NCBI GenBank assembly: GCA_029243925.1
Contig: JAQWRC010000258.1
Location: 1 to 6,321, forward strand
Direction of reading: 5' to 3'
Length of the DNA stretch: 6,321 nt
Source of the DNA: Phycisphaerales bacterium
GTDB taxonomy: Bacteria; Planctomycetota; Phycisphaerae; Phycisphaerales; SM1A02
Part shown: in pieces, positions 1 through 6,136 of the stretch
Layout: every line of letters begins with the position of its first letter
Position numbering within the stretch: position 1 is the stretch's first letter
Position numbers and translations under genes: made by a program
The notes under the pieces: model-generated
The model's database searches: none
Seen by the model: only the letters and a program-made list of their open reading frames with translations
Told to the model about the DNA's origin: nothing

Positions 1-63
1 GGACCACAGGACCAGAGTCAGAAGCAAGATTGGAATAAGCAGGCGGAACATCGGACCATCCAT
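1..63 (-). CDS. Start of a membrane or exported protein (partial, runs off the left edge)
   Basis: Only the first 21 codons are present, reading leftward from an ATG at 63-61. They encode MDGPMFRLLIPILLLTLVLWS, which is strongly hydrophobic from about residue 6 onward. That is what a signal peptide or first membrane helix looks like. An in-frame TGA 12 codons upstream (97-99 on the plus strand) limits the N-terminus. A second ATG at codon 5 would give MFRLL..., a more typical signal-peptide start, so the exact start is open. No clear Shine-Dalgarno sequence is visible before either ATG. The gene lies about 100 bp downstream of the 359-aa secreted-protein gene on the same strand, so the two could be co-transcribed. 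The product cannot be identified from this fragment. The call rests on the open frame plus hydrophobicity, so it is tentative. Confidence 0.5.
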   Translation of the reverse strand, partial: MDGPMFRLLIPILLLTLVLWS

Positions 64-164
64 GGAACGCCGACTGGAGATCAGTCGTATGCCGTGTCAC
101 ATGGTATGTCGTCCACCCACTGATGCGGGCATGCGTTTCCGTATGGAAGTTTCGCCGGGGGAGA
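64..164. other. Short intergenic spacer with a split direct repeat
   Basis: This 101-bp gap separates two minus-strand genes. I see no terminator with a T-run and no clear promoter. GGAGATCAG followed at once by TCGTATG occurs at 76-91. The same two words recur at 160-168 and 175-181, separated there by CGGCCG. The second copy covers the stop codon of the upstream gene (TGA, 167-165 on the minus strand). A short inverted repeat, TTCC-GTAT-GGAA, lies at 138-149. None of these has an assigned role. Confidence 0.4.
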
Positions 165-1244
165 TCAGCGGCCGTCGTATGGAGATCCGCCGAGGATTTC
201 AGCCCACGCGTCGCGATTGTTCTGAATCACCGCCTGCTGGCCCTCAGCCCACGGGCCCGAAGAATCCACACTGACAGCGGCTCCACTCCGGAGATCTGAG
301 TCGATGAGCTTGAGTGTTTCTTCGCTCAGGCGGAGGGTCAAGCCTGAAACACGTTGAAGATCCGGCTCTTCCCTGAGCCCATCAAAATGCACAAGAATCA
401 CGTCGTACATCCGGCCCAGTTGGGGCGCAACCCCCAAGCCAACCTCGCGACGGTGATCCATGAGTTGTGGGTCGATGTACTGCTGCCGTATATCCAGAAT
501 GCTTGGTCGTAATGCGTACAGAAGCTCGACAGAAGTGCCGCTGTTTTGCTGCAGAAGTCGATCAATGGTGCCGGTCACCATCTCCAGTTGCAACCTTCGA
601 CCAAGGGATCGGAGTTCTTCACCACCCTGGTCCTTTGCCATTGGGCTTCGGGCGATGCTGGAAATGGCTTCAAATTCTCGGGCAAGGACTTTCCAGTCAT
701 TCTCCTCTTCGCTTGCGCGAGCGAGATTGCGGGCAGCGGAACTGATTTTTCGGCTGGTCAAATCTCCGCGGCTGATTGCCTCCCGGAGCGCGATGACAGC
801 CCAAAGCCTTTTTTCAGCCGAGGGCACGGAGGATACCTCTGTGCGCTCAACCAGAATGTTGACGGTGGATTCGGTCCCAAGGAAACCCGCGACCTGCAGT
901 GCATTGATGCTGCGATAGGCATCATCCATATCAATGATGTTTTCAAGCGTGGGGAGTACATCTGCAGCGTAGGTGGAACGGAAAAGCGAACTCGATCCAC
1001 TCATGATGTTGGCCATGGGGTCAATGAGCTTCGCCCGCGCTCGCATCACATCCTCGACACCACCATTTTGGAGCAGGCCCAGATAGTGGTCCGCATATGC
1101 TTTGATGTCATTCTTCTGGGCATCAGTCAAGCTCACTCTGGTGACGAGCCCAGAGAGGGATGATGGGGGGGCAGCGAAGGCGGAGCCCGTAATAGTGACA
1201 AGGCAGGCCAGCCAACCGAGCAGTGATGCAGAACGTGAGGACAT
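165..1244 (-). CDS. Secreted alpha-helical repeat protein of unknown function (359 aa)
   Basis: I do not recognise this protein. The start chosen is the ATG at 1244, which gives a textbook signal peptide: Ser/Arg-rich n-region, hydrophobic core LLGWLACLVTITG, then SAFA|APP with a signal peptidase I cut after about residue 24. An ATG 20 codons further up (1304) would put hydrophilic residues ahead of the signal. A weak AGG lies 7-9 bases upstream of the chosen ATG. The mature chain has no cysteine and looks almost wholly helical. Residues ~110-200 resemble HEAT or armadillo-type repeats, for example INALQVAGFLGTESTVNIL followed by RLWAVIALREAISRG. No catalytic motif, membrane helix or anchor is visible after the signal, so a soluble periplasmic or exported protein is inferred. 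It is divergent from the 839-aa secreted protein gene, 231 bp away. A scaffold or protein-binding role is possible but unproven. Confidence 0.85.
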   Translation of the reverse strand: MSSRSASLLGWLACLVTITGSAFAAPPSSLSGLVTRVSLTDAQKNDIKAYADHYLGLLQNGGVEDVMRARAKLIDPMANIMSGSSSLFRSTYAADVLPTLENIIDMDDAYRSINALQVAGFLGTESTVNILVERTEVSSVPSAEKRLWAVIALREAISRGDLTSRKISSAARNLARASEEENDWKVLAREFEAISSIARSPMAKDQGGEELRSLGRRLQLEMVTGTIDRLLQQNSGTSVELLYALRPSILDIRQQYIDPQLMDHRREVGLGVAPQLGRMYDVILVHFDGLREEPDLQRVSGLTLRLSEETLKLIDSDLRSGAAVSVDSSGPWAEGQQAVIQNNRDAWAEILGGSPYDGR

Positions 1245-1475
1245 GAGAGCCTGCCATGTGTGTGGACCGCCCCGCAAAGGGCTTTTATAAGCGATTTCGA
1301 ACATGGAACGGTATCAGTCTCCAGTGGGAGTGTCAATGAACAAGGGGTGGGCCGTCAAGTTCACTTTTCACCACATCTCACCAATAGGGTCTTGGTGGCA
1401 GCGTTTGGGCTGCCCGCCTACCATTTCACCCATGGCAGCACTGGCAGCCCGACCATTCCAGGATCCCGAAGGCAC
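1245..1475. promoter_or_regulatory. Divergent control region between two secreted-protein genes
   Basis: Both flanking genes start here, so their promoters should lie in these 231 bp. TGGCAGC occurs three times in direct orientation (1396-1402, 1433-1439, 1442-1448). An inverted GCTGCC at 1409-1414 forms a 6-bp stem with the first copy across the loop GTTTGG. Just upstream is another inverted repeat, CACCAA (1379-1384) with TTGGTG (1392-1397). These may be operator half-sites or leader structure for the plus-strand gene. I could not find a convincing plus-strand -35/-10 pair. The plus reading frame of the 839-aa protein is open back through this region, but its composition does not look coding. 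Confidence 0.4.
1284..1289 (-). promoter_or_regulatory. Possible -10 box for the 359-aa secreted-protein gene
   Basis: The minus strand reads TATAAA here, about 40 bp before the ATG at 1244, within GCTTATAAAAGCCC. It matches the sigma-70 -10 consensus at five of six bases. No good -35 hexamer sits 16-18 bp upstream (ACCGTT is the nearest), so this is only a weak candidate. Confidence 0.22.
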
Positions 1476-3995
1476 ATGAAGTACGTCGGAAAGACGCTTG
1501 GAATGTTCGTTTTGACGCTGTCTTGCATGGGCGGCGCCATGGCCCAAAGTACGGATACCGCTCCGGAAGCAGCCATTGGCGAGTCGTCTCCCAAACCAAG
1601 ATCGACCGACCAGAGGACGAACAATCGTCTGGCGATTGAGTTGGCCCGGTATGCAACGGACATGTTGGCTGTTCCACCGATTTCAGTTGAAGCGATCAAG
1701 TCTTCACTTGTCTTTCTTGAGGAAGCGGTTCACCTTGCTCCCGAAGATATTGAGATCGCGTATCGCTCACTGGAGGTGGCCGTACTCAGTGAGCAGGAAG
1801 AGGCGATTCAGTCAGCGACGGCGCATCTGTTGTCGCTGGCGCCAAACGATCAGGTAGCGCAACTTCGCCTCCTGGTCATGGCGATCGATCAGTTCCAACT
1901 GGCTGCTGAGCGAATCAGGTCGTATGAGATACTTCTTCAGCCTGAAAATAGAGCTGCTCTGGGTCCAGCGATTTCATCGCGATTGGCATTTCAACTCGCC
2001 ATGCTGTATCGCCGCACAGGCGATCAGGATTTGTTTGGCAAGTGGATTGGCGAATCGATGACTCTGGATCCATCCTTCGCCGAAGCCATGGCGGTTGGTT
2101 CGGGATATTTTCAGACTCGTGTTGATGATCCAGTGGCCTCGGTCGAACTGCTCGTAAGCCTGTTGATGGCTGATCTTACTGACACAAGCACGCCAACCGT
2201 CCTGGCAAATGCGCTGATGCAGCATGGGGCATATGAATCCGCAGATCGCATGTACACACTTTCAGCCGCGGATCTCATCGTTTCAGAGCAGGCGCCGAGC
2301 AACAACTTGCTTGCGGATCTTGCCATGGCACAGTGGGCGACGGGCAAAGGTGAGGAAGCGTTGACTTCCATCCAGGCCCGCCAACTTGAGATGAACAAGA
2401 TGTACCGCTCGATGACCGGCTCACAGAATCCCGGGATGTCTCCGCTGGACCTCGCTCTGTTGGAAGCGCCACTGACTCCAACGCTTGCAACGGTCCGTGC
2501 AGTGATTGCCAGTGATTCGGAATCCGATGCCGCGGCCGACGCGCTTGCAGCCGCCGAAGAAAGTTATCTCAACGCGATCAAGATTCTGGAAAACAGTCCC
2601 AACGATTCAAGCAAGGAGCGGGCGGCGGCCAAGCTGGAATTGGCCTGGTTGCAGTTGTGGCTTGGAGCGGACGCCGAGCACGCAGCAGTTCAGGTTGCCT
2701 CGGCCAACGAACTGAGTCAATTGAGCGAGTTGGCCCAGGCCCGTTTCGACGGGTGGATTCTCTTTCGCCAAGGCCATCTTCAGGATGCAACATCGACCCT
2801 TGAACCGCTGGTAGAACGTGACACGTCTGCGAGCCTTGGCTTGGCAATGATTCTTGAGGAACAGGGCCATTTGCAGGATGCGGCCGAACGGTATCTGTCC
2901 ATTGCCAGAGATTCGACGGGAACACTAGTGGGGATTTGGTCGAAGCATCGCCTCGAGGATTTGTTGGGAGCTCCACTTCCACCAAGTGAGACCGCTGCGG
3001 CAATGACGGCGCTGGTGAATACGATTCCTCGCGGTGTTGATCGTTATCCGGCAGACCCGAGTCGTGCCGTGTCATTCACCATCGCTCCCGTATCGGAGAA
3101 CATCCAGGCATACGATCCGGTTCAGATTGAGGTGGAGATTTCAAACAACACGTCGATGCCAATGGCGATCAGCCCGGAAGGTCCACTTCGAAAACTGCTG
3201 CTGCTCCAGTCAGATCTTCGGGTGACGGGCTCAAAGCCAATTCGATACGGCCCCGTGATCTATGACATCGGTAAGCGCCTTCGACTTGGACCGTATGAAT
3301 CGTATTCGTTCCAAGTAGACATGCGCATGACATGGGTCGGTCGTGTGCTGAATCTCTTCCCGCTGGAGGGATCAAGCCTTATCATTCGAGGCATCTCGAA
3401 CTTTATTGCGGGCAACAACACCTCATCAAAAAACACGGTCTTCACACCGGGCCTGCTTGGTTCAGAAGCGACATGCGAGCCCATACGAATCGATGGAATC
3501 CGCGTTGATGACGACTGGGCTGCCGGGGTCATACTTTCTGTGCAGTCGGCACAAATCACCGCTGACCAGTTGACGAATATGGCTCTGCTTGCGGCGGTCA
3601 TTGCCAATGATTCGCAAGACAGAATAAATGCAACGCTTTCCGAAGAGGTACGGGAGCACAGCATTGAGGCGATCATTGCAGCATTTCATCGTTGTGACGA
3701 TATCCAACAAGCCTGGTTCCTTTCGGTGGTGAAGCCCACGGAGCGTTTCAGATCACTCTCCGAGGATGGCCTGGCCGATGGCAATCGACTGATCACGATG
3801 ATCACGTTGATTCGTCTGCTTGAGATAGGCGATCCGTTGCAGGTCCTTGAAAATGGTCTGTTGATTTCAAGCCTGCGATCGTCTGATCAGACAGTCAAAG
3901 CATTGGCAGAGTGGATTGAACGCCGCACGCAACAGATGCTGGAAGATGAGTTGAATAGAGAGCAGGGGGATGCACCTGCTCCGAGTGGGCCCTGA
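1476..3995 (+). CDS. Large secreted TPR-like repeat protein with beta-rich middle (839 aa)
   Basis: I recognise no named family. The ATG at 1476 is chosen because it opens a clear signal peptide: MKYVGK, then a hydrophobic core, ending AMA|QS with cleavage after about residue 23. A GAAGG lies 3 bases upstream. Residues ~50-210 are helical with TPR-like pieces such as FLEEAVHLAPEDIEIAY and MTLDPSFAEAMAVGSGY. Residues ~240-300 and ~360-490 continue this; two tandem units share QGHLQDA at 432-438 and 463-469, 31 residues apart. Residues ~530-645 turn beta-rich (PVQIEVEISNNTSMPMAIS), like an immunoglobulin-type or CARDB-like sandwich. Residues ~695-825 are helical again, ending in a charged, Pro-rich tail. 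Only two cysteines (667, 740) remain after the signal. No catalytic motif or later membrane helix is seen. It is probably a periplasmic scaffold or binding protein, perhaps acting with the divergent 359-aa protein. It ends 12 bp before the pyrE stop. Confidence 0.87.
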   Translation: MKYVGKTLGMFVLTLSCMGGAMAQSTDTAPEAAIGESSPKPRSTDQRTNNRLAIELARYATDMLAVPPISVEAIKSSLVFLEEAVHLAPEDIEIAYRSLEVAVLSEQEEAIQSATAHLLSLAPNDQVAQLRLLVMAIDQFQLAAERIRSYEILLQPENRAALGPAISSRLAFQLAMLYRRTGDQDLFGKWIGESMTLDPSFAEAMAVGSGYFQTRVDDPVASVELLVSLLMADLTDTSTPTVLANALMQHGAYESADRMYTLSAADLIVSEQAPSNNLLADLAMAQWATGKGEEALTSIQARQLEMNKMYRSMTGSQNPGMSPLDLALLEAPLTPTLATVRAVIASDSESDAAADALAAAEESYLNAIKILENSPNDSSKERAAAKLELAWLQLWLGADAEHAAVQVASANELSQLSELAQARFDGWILFRQGHLQDATSTLEPLVERDTSASLGLAMILEEQGHLQDAAERYLSIARDSTGTLVGIWSKHRLEDLLGAPLPPSETAAAMTALVNTIPRGVDRYPADPSRAVSFTIAPVSENIQAYDPVQIEVEISNNTSMPMAISPEGPLRKLLLLQSDLRVTGSKPIRYGPVIYDIGKRLRLGPYESYSFQVDMRMTWVGRVLNLFPLEGSSLIIRGISNFIAGNNTSSKNTVFTPGLLGSEATCEPIRIDGIRVDDDWAAGVILSVQSAQITADQLTNMALLAAVIANDSQDRINATLSEEVREHSIEAIIAAFHRCDDIQQAWFLSVVKPTERFRSLSEDGLADGNRLITMITLIRLLEIGDPLQVLENGLLISSLRSSDQTVKALAEWIERRTQQMLEDELNREQGDAPAPSGP

Positions 3996-4020
3996 ATCGT
4001 CTGTGATTCATTCTTCGGGC
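3989..4020. terminator. Interrupted inverted repeat over two convergent stop codons
   Basis: TGAATC (3993-3998) pairs with GATTCA (4005-4010) across the loop GTCTGT. GCCC (3989-3992) can add to the stem with GGGC (4017-4020) if TTCTTC bulges out. The stop codon of the 839-aa gene (TGA, 3993-3995) and that of pyrE (TGA, 4010-4008 on the minus strand) form the symmetric base of the inner stem. The position suits a bidirectional terminator. The inner stem is weak, however, and neither strand has a following T-run, so function is uncertain. Confidence 0.28.
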
Positions 4021-4544
4021 GTTTCTATACCCAACTCGGCAACAGTGAACAGCGCTTCAAATGAATATCCCGATGCCTCAATGCGTTCGCGTGCGCCTTC
4101 CTGTCGGTCGATGACCGAGATGATCATGTTCACCTTGGCGCCCATTTCCTCGATCGTACGTGCGGCCTCAAGCACTTGGCCGCCGGTTGTGGCGACATCT
4201 TCAATGATGACAACCTGATCGGCCGGACCGATCACGCCTTCATGCATCTTGGCGGTTCCGTATTCCTTCTTCGCGTTGCGAATGAACAGGCACGGGATCG
4301 AAGAGGCCATCGAGGCGGTGGTGACCAGAGGAATGCCCCCCAACTCAGCACCCGCAAGGAGGGTTGTGCCCTTTTGAATTCGCTGTGCAAAGAGTGCCCC
4401 GAGGGCCAGCAGGATGTCAGGCTGGGTGGAGAACAGATATTTGTCGATGTAGTAGGAACTGGTTCGCCCGCTTCGGAGCGTAAAATTACCCCGAAGGACA
4501 GCTGTCTCTGCGATACGTGCGGCAACGTCACTTCGGTCAATCAT
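4008..4544 (-). CDS. pyrE: Orotate phosphoribosyltransferase
   Basis: PyrE joins orotate to PRPP to make orotidine 5'-phosphate, the fifth step of de novo pyrimidine synthesis in the cytosol; the enzyme normally works as a dimer. The PRPP-binding signature is plain: VVIIEDVATTGGQVLEA at residues ~111-127. The N-terminal FTLRSGRTSSYYIDKYLF (21-38) is the expected orotate/PRPP-side segment. The flexible catalytic loop is at ~88-103 (FIRNAKKEYGTAKM within it). The product is 178 aa, within the family's usual range of about 175-215. The ATG at 4544 is chosen because the protein aligns from MIDRSDVAARIAE; the open frame further upstream runs across the gatB leader and start and has no PyrE-like sequence. 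The Shine-Dalgarno match is poor (AGGG very close to the ATG). It is divergent from gatB and tail-to-tail with the 839-aa gene. No other pyrimidine gene is in the window. Confidence 0.95.
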   Translation of the reverse strand: MIDRSDVAARIAETAVLRGNFTLRSGRTSSYYIDKYLFSTQPDILLALGALFAQRIQKGTTLLAGAELGGIPLVTTASMASSIPCLFIRNAKKEYGTAKMHEGVIGPADQVVIIEDVATTGGQVLEAARTIEEMGAKVNMIISVIDRQEGARERIEASGYSFEALFTVAELGIETPEE

Positions 4545-4559
4545 GCCCTGATGGTACCC

Positions 4560-4583
4560 TGTGCGACCGAAGACGTCTGCACA
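4560..4583. promoter_or_regulatory. Imperfect hairpin between the pyrE and gatB starts
   Basis: TGTGCGAC (4560-4567) pairs with GTC (4575-4577) and GCACA (4579-4583) with one bulged T at 4578. That gives eight base pairs and a 7-base loop. It ends five bases before the gatB Shine-Dalgarno sequence and starts 15 bases upstream of the pyrE ATG. An 8-bp palindrome, AGACGTCT (4571-4578), overlaps it. It could be a leader structure for gatB or pyrE, or a protein-binding site in this 58-bp divergent gap. I see no clear promoter hexamers here. Confidence 0.35.
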
Positions 4584-4588
4584 CCGGG

Positions 4589-4594
4589 AAGGAG
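4589..4594 (+). promoter_or_regulatory. Shine-Dalgarno sequence of gatB
   Basis: AAGGAG lies 8 bases before the ATG at 4603, a near-ideal match and spacing. It fixes the gatB start at 4603 rather than at the in-frame GTG at 4561. It is the clearest ribosome binding site in the window. Confidence 0.85.
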
Positions 4595-4602
4595 TGATTC
4601 CC

Positions 4603-6108
4603 ATGGCCGAGATCATCTCGACCACCTTGAAGATCGGCATGGAAATTCACGTGGAACTTGCCACGCGAACCAAGATGTTTTCTCGTTCCGCGAACATCGC
4701 CCATCCTGCCAACTGGGAAGCTCCACCCAACAGCCTGTGTGATCCGGTTGTTCTTGCACTGCCCGGCGCCTTGCCAGTGATGAATGCGGAGGCCGTCGAA
4801 CTTTCCATGATGGTTGGCATGGCTCTGGGCGGAGAAGTGTCCTCGTTCAGCAAGTGGGACCGCAAGAACTATTTCTATCCCGACCTCCCCAAGGGGTACC
4901 AGATCAGCCAATACGACCTTCCCTTGTGCACCGGGGGGGAGTTGACGATTCCAGCAGCGGGTGGCGGCAGTACGACCATCAGGATCACCCGGGCACACCT
5001 GGAAGAGGACACCGGAAAGACCGGACACGAACTTCCCGGAGGACGTGCTTATGAGGGTTCGCTCGTCGATTACAACCGAGCGGGAGTCCCTCTGCTTGAA
5101 ATCGTGACGGAGCCCGATCTCACGTGTGCGGAGGATGCAGTTACTTTCGGCAAGGAGCTGCGCAACCTCTGCCGATTCCTCGGTGTCACCGAGGGTGTGA
5201 TGCAGCGGGGGCACATGCGGTTCGAGCCCAATATCAACGTCATCATCGAGCTTGATGACGGCAGCACCGTCGCCACACCAATCGCTGAGATCAAGAATCT
5301 GAACTCATTTCGAGCGGTGCAAGGCGCAATCGAACACGAGAGGGTTCGTCAGGTCGAGGTGTGGAAGGTTGATGGGATCGAGATGGGCGCGGGCATGAAG
5401 TCCACCATGGGCTGGGACGACCAGAAGCAAGCGACGTTTCTTCAGCGAGCCAAGGAAGATGCTCACGATTACCGGTATTTCCCCGAGCCGGATCTCATCC
5501 CAGTCGTCGTCAGTCAGGAACAACGTGACCATGTCGCAACTCGGATACCAGAGCTGCCAATGCAGTTGCGAGCTCGTTTCAAAGCCGAGCTTGGACTTTC
5601 GGAGAAGGACGCACGAGCCATTGTGGACGAGCGTGACCTGTGCCGATTCTTTGAGACCTGTGTCGAATGCATCTCTTCAGATGATGCTGGCCAACAGGCA
5701 GCCAAATGGTTGTTGAACGCCGGTGCCCGCCTTGCGAATGAGCGGAATTGTGAAGTGCATGAACTTGGAATCACCCCAGAGCAGTTGGCTGGCGTCGTGG
5801 CAATGCGTGCAACGAACGCAATCGGCTCCACCGCTGCCGAAGATCTTTTTGAGCGATTGTGCGACAGCGACGATACGGCAGAATCACTGGCCGAGGATGC
5901 TGGACTGCTTCAGGTCAGTGATACAGGCGCGTTGAATGCCTGGGTGGCTGACGCGATCGAAGCGCAACCGCAGGCGGCGGAAGATTTCGCTGCAGGCAAG
6001 GATGCGGCCGTCGGCCGTCTGGTGGGGCATGTGATGAAGGCAAGTGGTGGGCAGGCTGATGCCGCTGCAGTCCGGCAGTGTCTTATTGAACAACTCCGGG
6101 GCGGCTGA
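4603..6108 (+). CDS. gatB: Aspartyl/glutamyl-tRNA amidotransferase subunit B
   Basis: GatB is the kinase and tRNA-binding subunit of GatCAB, which turns Glu-tRNA(Gln) and/or Asp-tRNA(Asn) into Gln- or Asn-tRNA using ATP and ammonia passed from GatA. The protein is 501 aa, full length for the family. Conserved stretches come in the usual order: IGMEIHVEL (11-19), DRKNYFYPDLPKGYQISQYD (86-105), RITRAHLEEDTGK (128-139), VDYNRAGVPLLEIVTEPDL (155-173, the family signature), EIKNLNSF (229-236), and AHDYRYFPEPDLIPV (287-301). The helical cradle and the YqeY-like tail end with GRLVGHVMKASGGQAD (471-486). The His/Glu residues expected at the Mg/ATP site (E14, H16, E134, E135) are present. The segment usually written RCDAN reads RFEPN (206-210). 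gatA and gatC are not in the window. A cyclophilin gene follows 28 bp downstream. Confidence 0.97.
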   Translation: MAEIISTTLKIGMEIHVELATRTKMFSRSANIAHPANWEAPPNSLCDPVVLALPGALPVMNAEAVELSMMVGMALGGEVSSFSKWDRKNYFYPDLPKGYQISQYDLPLCTGGELTIPAAGGGSTTIRITRAHLEEDTGKTGHELPGGRAYEGSLVDYNRAGVPLLEIVTEPDLTCAEDAVTFGKELRNLCRFLGVTEGVMQRGHMRFEPNINVIIELDDGSTVATPIAEIKNLNSFRAVQGAIEHERVRQVEVWKVDGIEMGAGMKSTMGWDDQKQATFLQRAKEDAHDYRYFPEPDLIPVVVSQEQRDHVATRIPELPMQLRARFKAELGLSEKDARAIVDERDLCRFFETCVECISSDDAGQQAAKWLLNAGARLANERNCEVHELGITPEQLAGVVAMRATNAIGSTAAEDLFERLCDSDDTAESLAEDAGLLQVSDTGALNAWVADAIEAQPQAAEDFAAGKDAAVGRLVGHVMKASGGQADAAAVRQCLIEQLRGG

Positions 6109-6114
6109 CGCCCC
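6098..6114 (+). other. GC-rich stem-loop over the gatB stop codon
   Basis: GGGGCG (6098-6103) and CGCCCC (6109-6114) form a perfect 6-bp stem with the loop GCTGA, which holds the gatB stop codon TGA (6106-6108). No T-run follows, so it is not a standard intrinsic terminator. It sits just before the leader of the cyclophilin gene and could affect mRNA stability or coupling between the two genes. The role is inferred only from position. Confidence 0.4.
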
Positions 6115-6136
6115 TCAACACGAGAAAGAGAACACC

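Noticed and set aside
460..1163. Open frames on the plus strand opposite the 359-aa gene (up to 205 codons)
   Set aside because: Their proteins have no signal or domain and odd Ser/Arg/Cys-rich composition. The minus-strand gene has a proper signal peptide and helical periodicity, so these are antisense shadows.
1260..1475. In-frame N-terminal extension of the 839-aa protein by 72 codons
   Set aside because: The extension would bury a clear signal peptide inside the chain, contains no recognisable domain, and crosses the divergent control region. The ATG at 1476 is better supported.
2578..3075. 165-codon minus-strand frame inside the 839-aa gene
   Set aside because: Pro/Arg/Ser-rich translation with no family resemblance; it lies fully opposite a well-supported gene.
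4545..4640. Longer PyrE with 32 extra N-terminal residues
   Set aside because: The added part runs through the gatB leader and start codon and does not resemble PyrE; the family alignment begins at the ATG at 4544.
4176..4742. 188-codon plus-strand frame across pyrE and the start of gatB
   Set aside because: It overlaps two confidently identified genes in other frames and its translation is of low quality.
4933..4939. Run of seven G in gatB, and a similar run at 1165-1171 in the 359-aa gene, as possible programmed slippage or frameshift sites
   Set aside because: Both genes read through in frame with intact downstream sequence, and no alternative frame leads to a sensible product.
4537..5214. 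225-codon minus-strand frame opposite the 5' half of gatB
   Set aside because: gatB is unmistakable on the plus strand here; the opposite frame shows no domain and no plausible start region.
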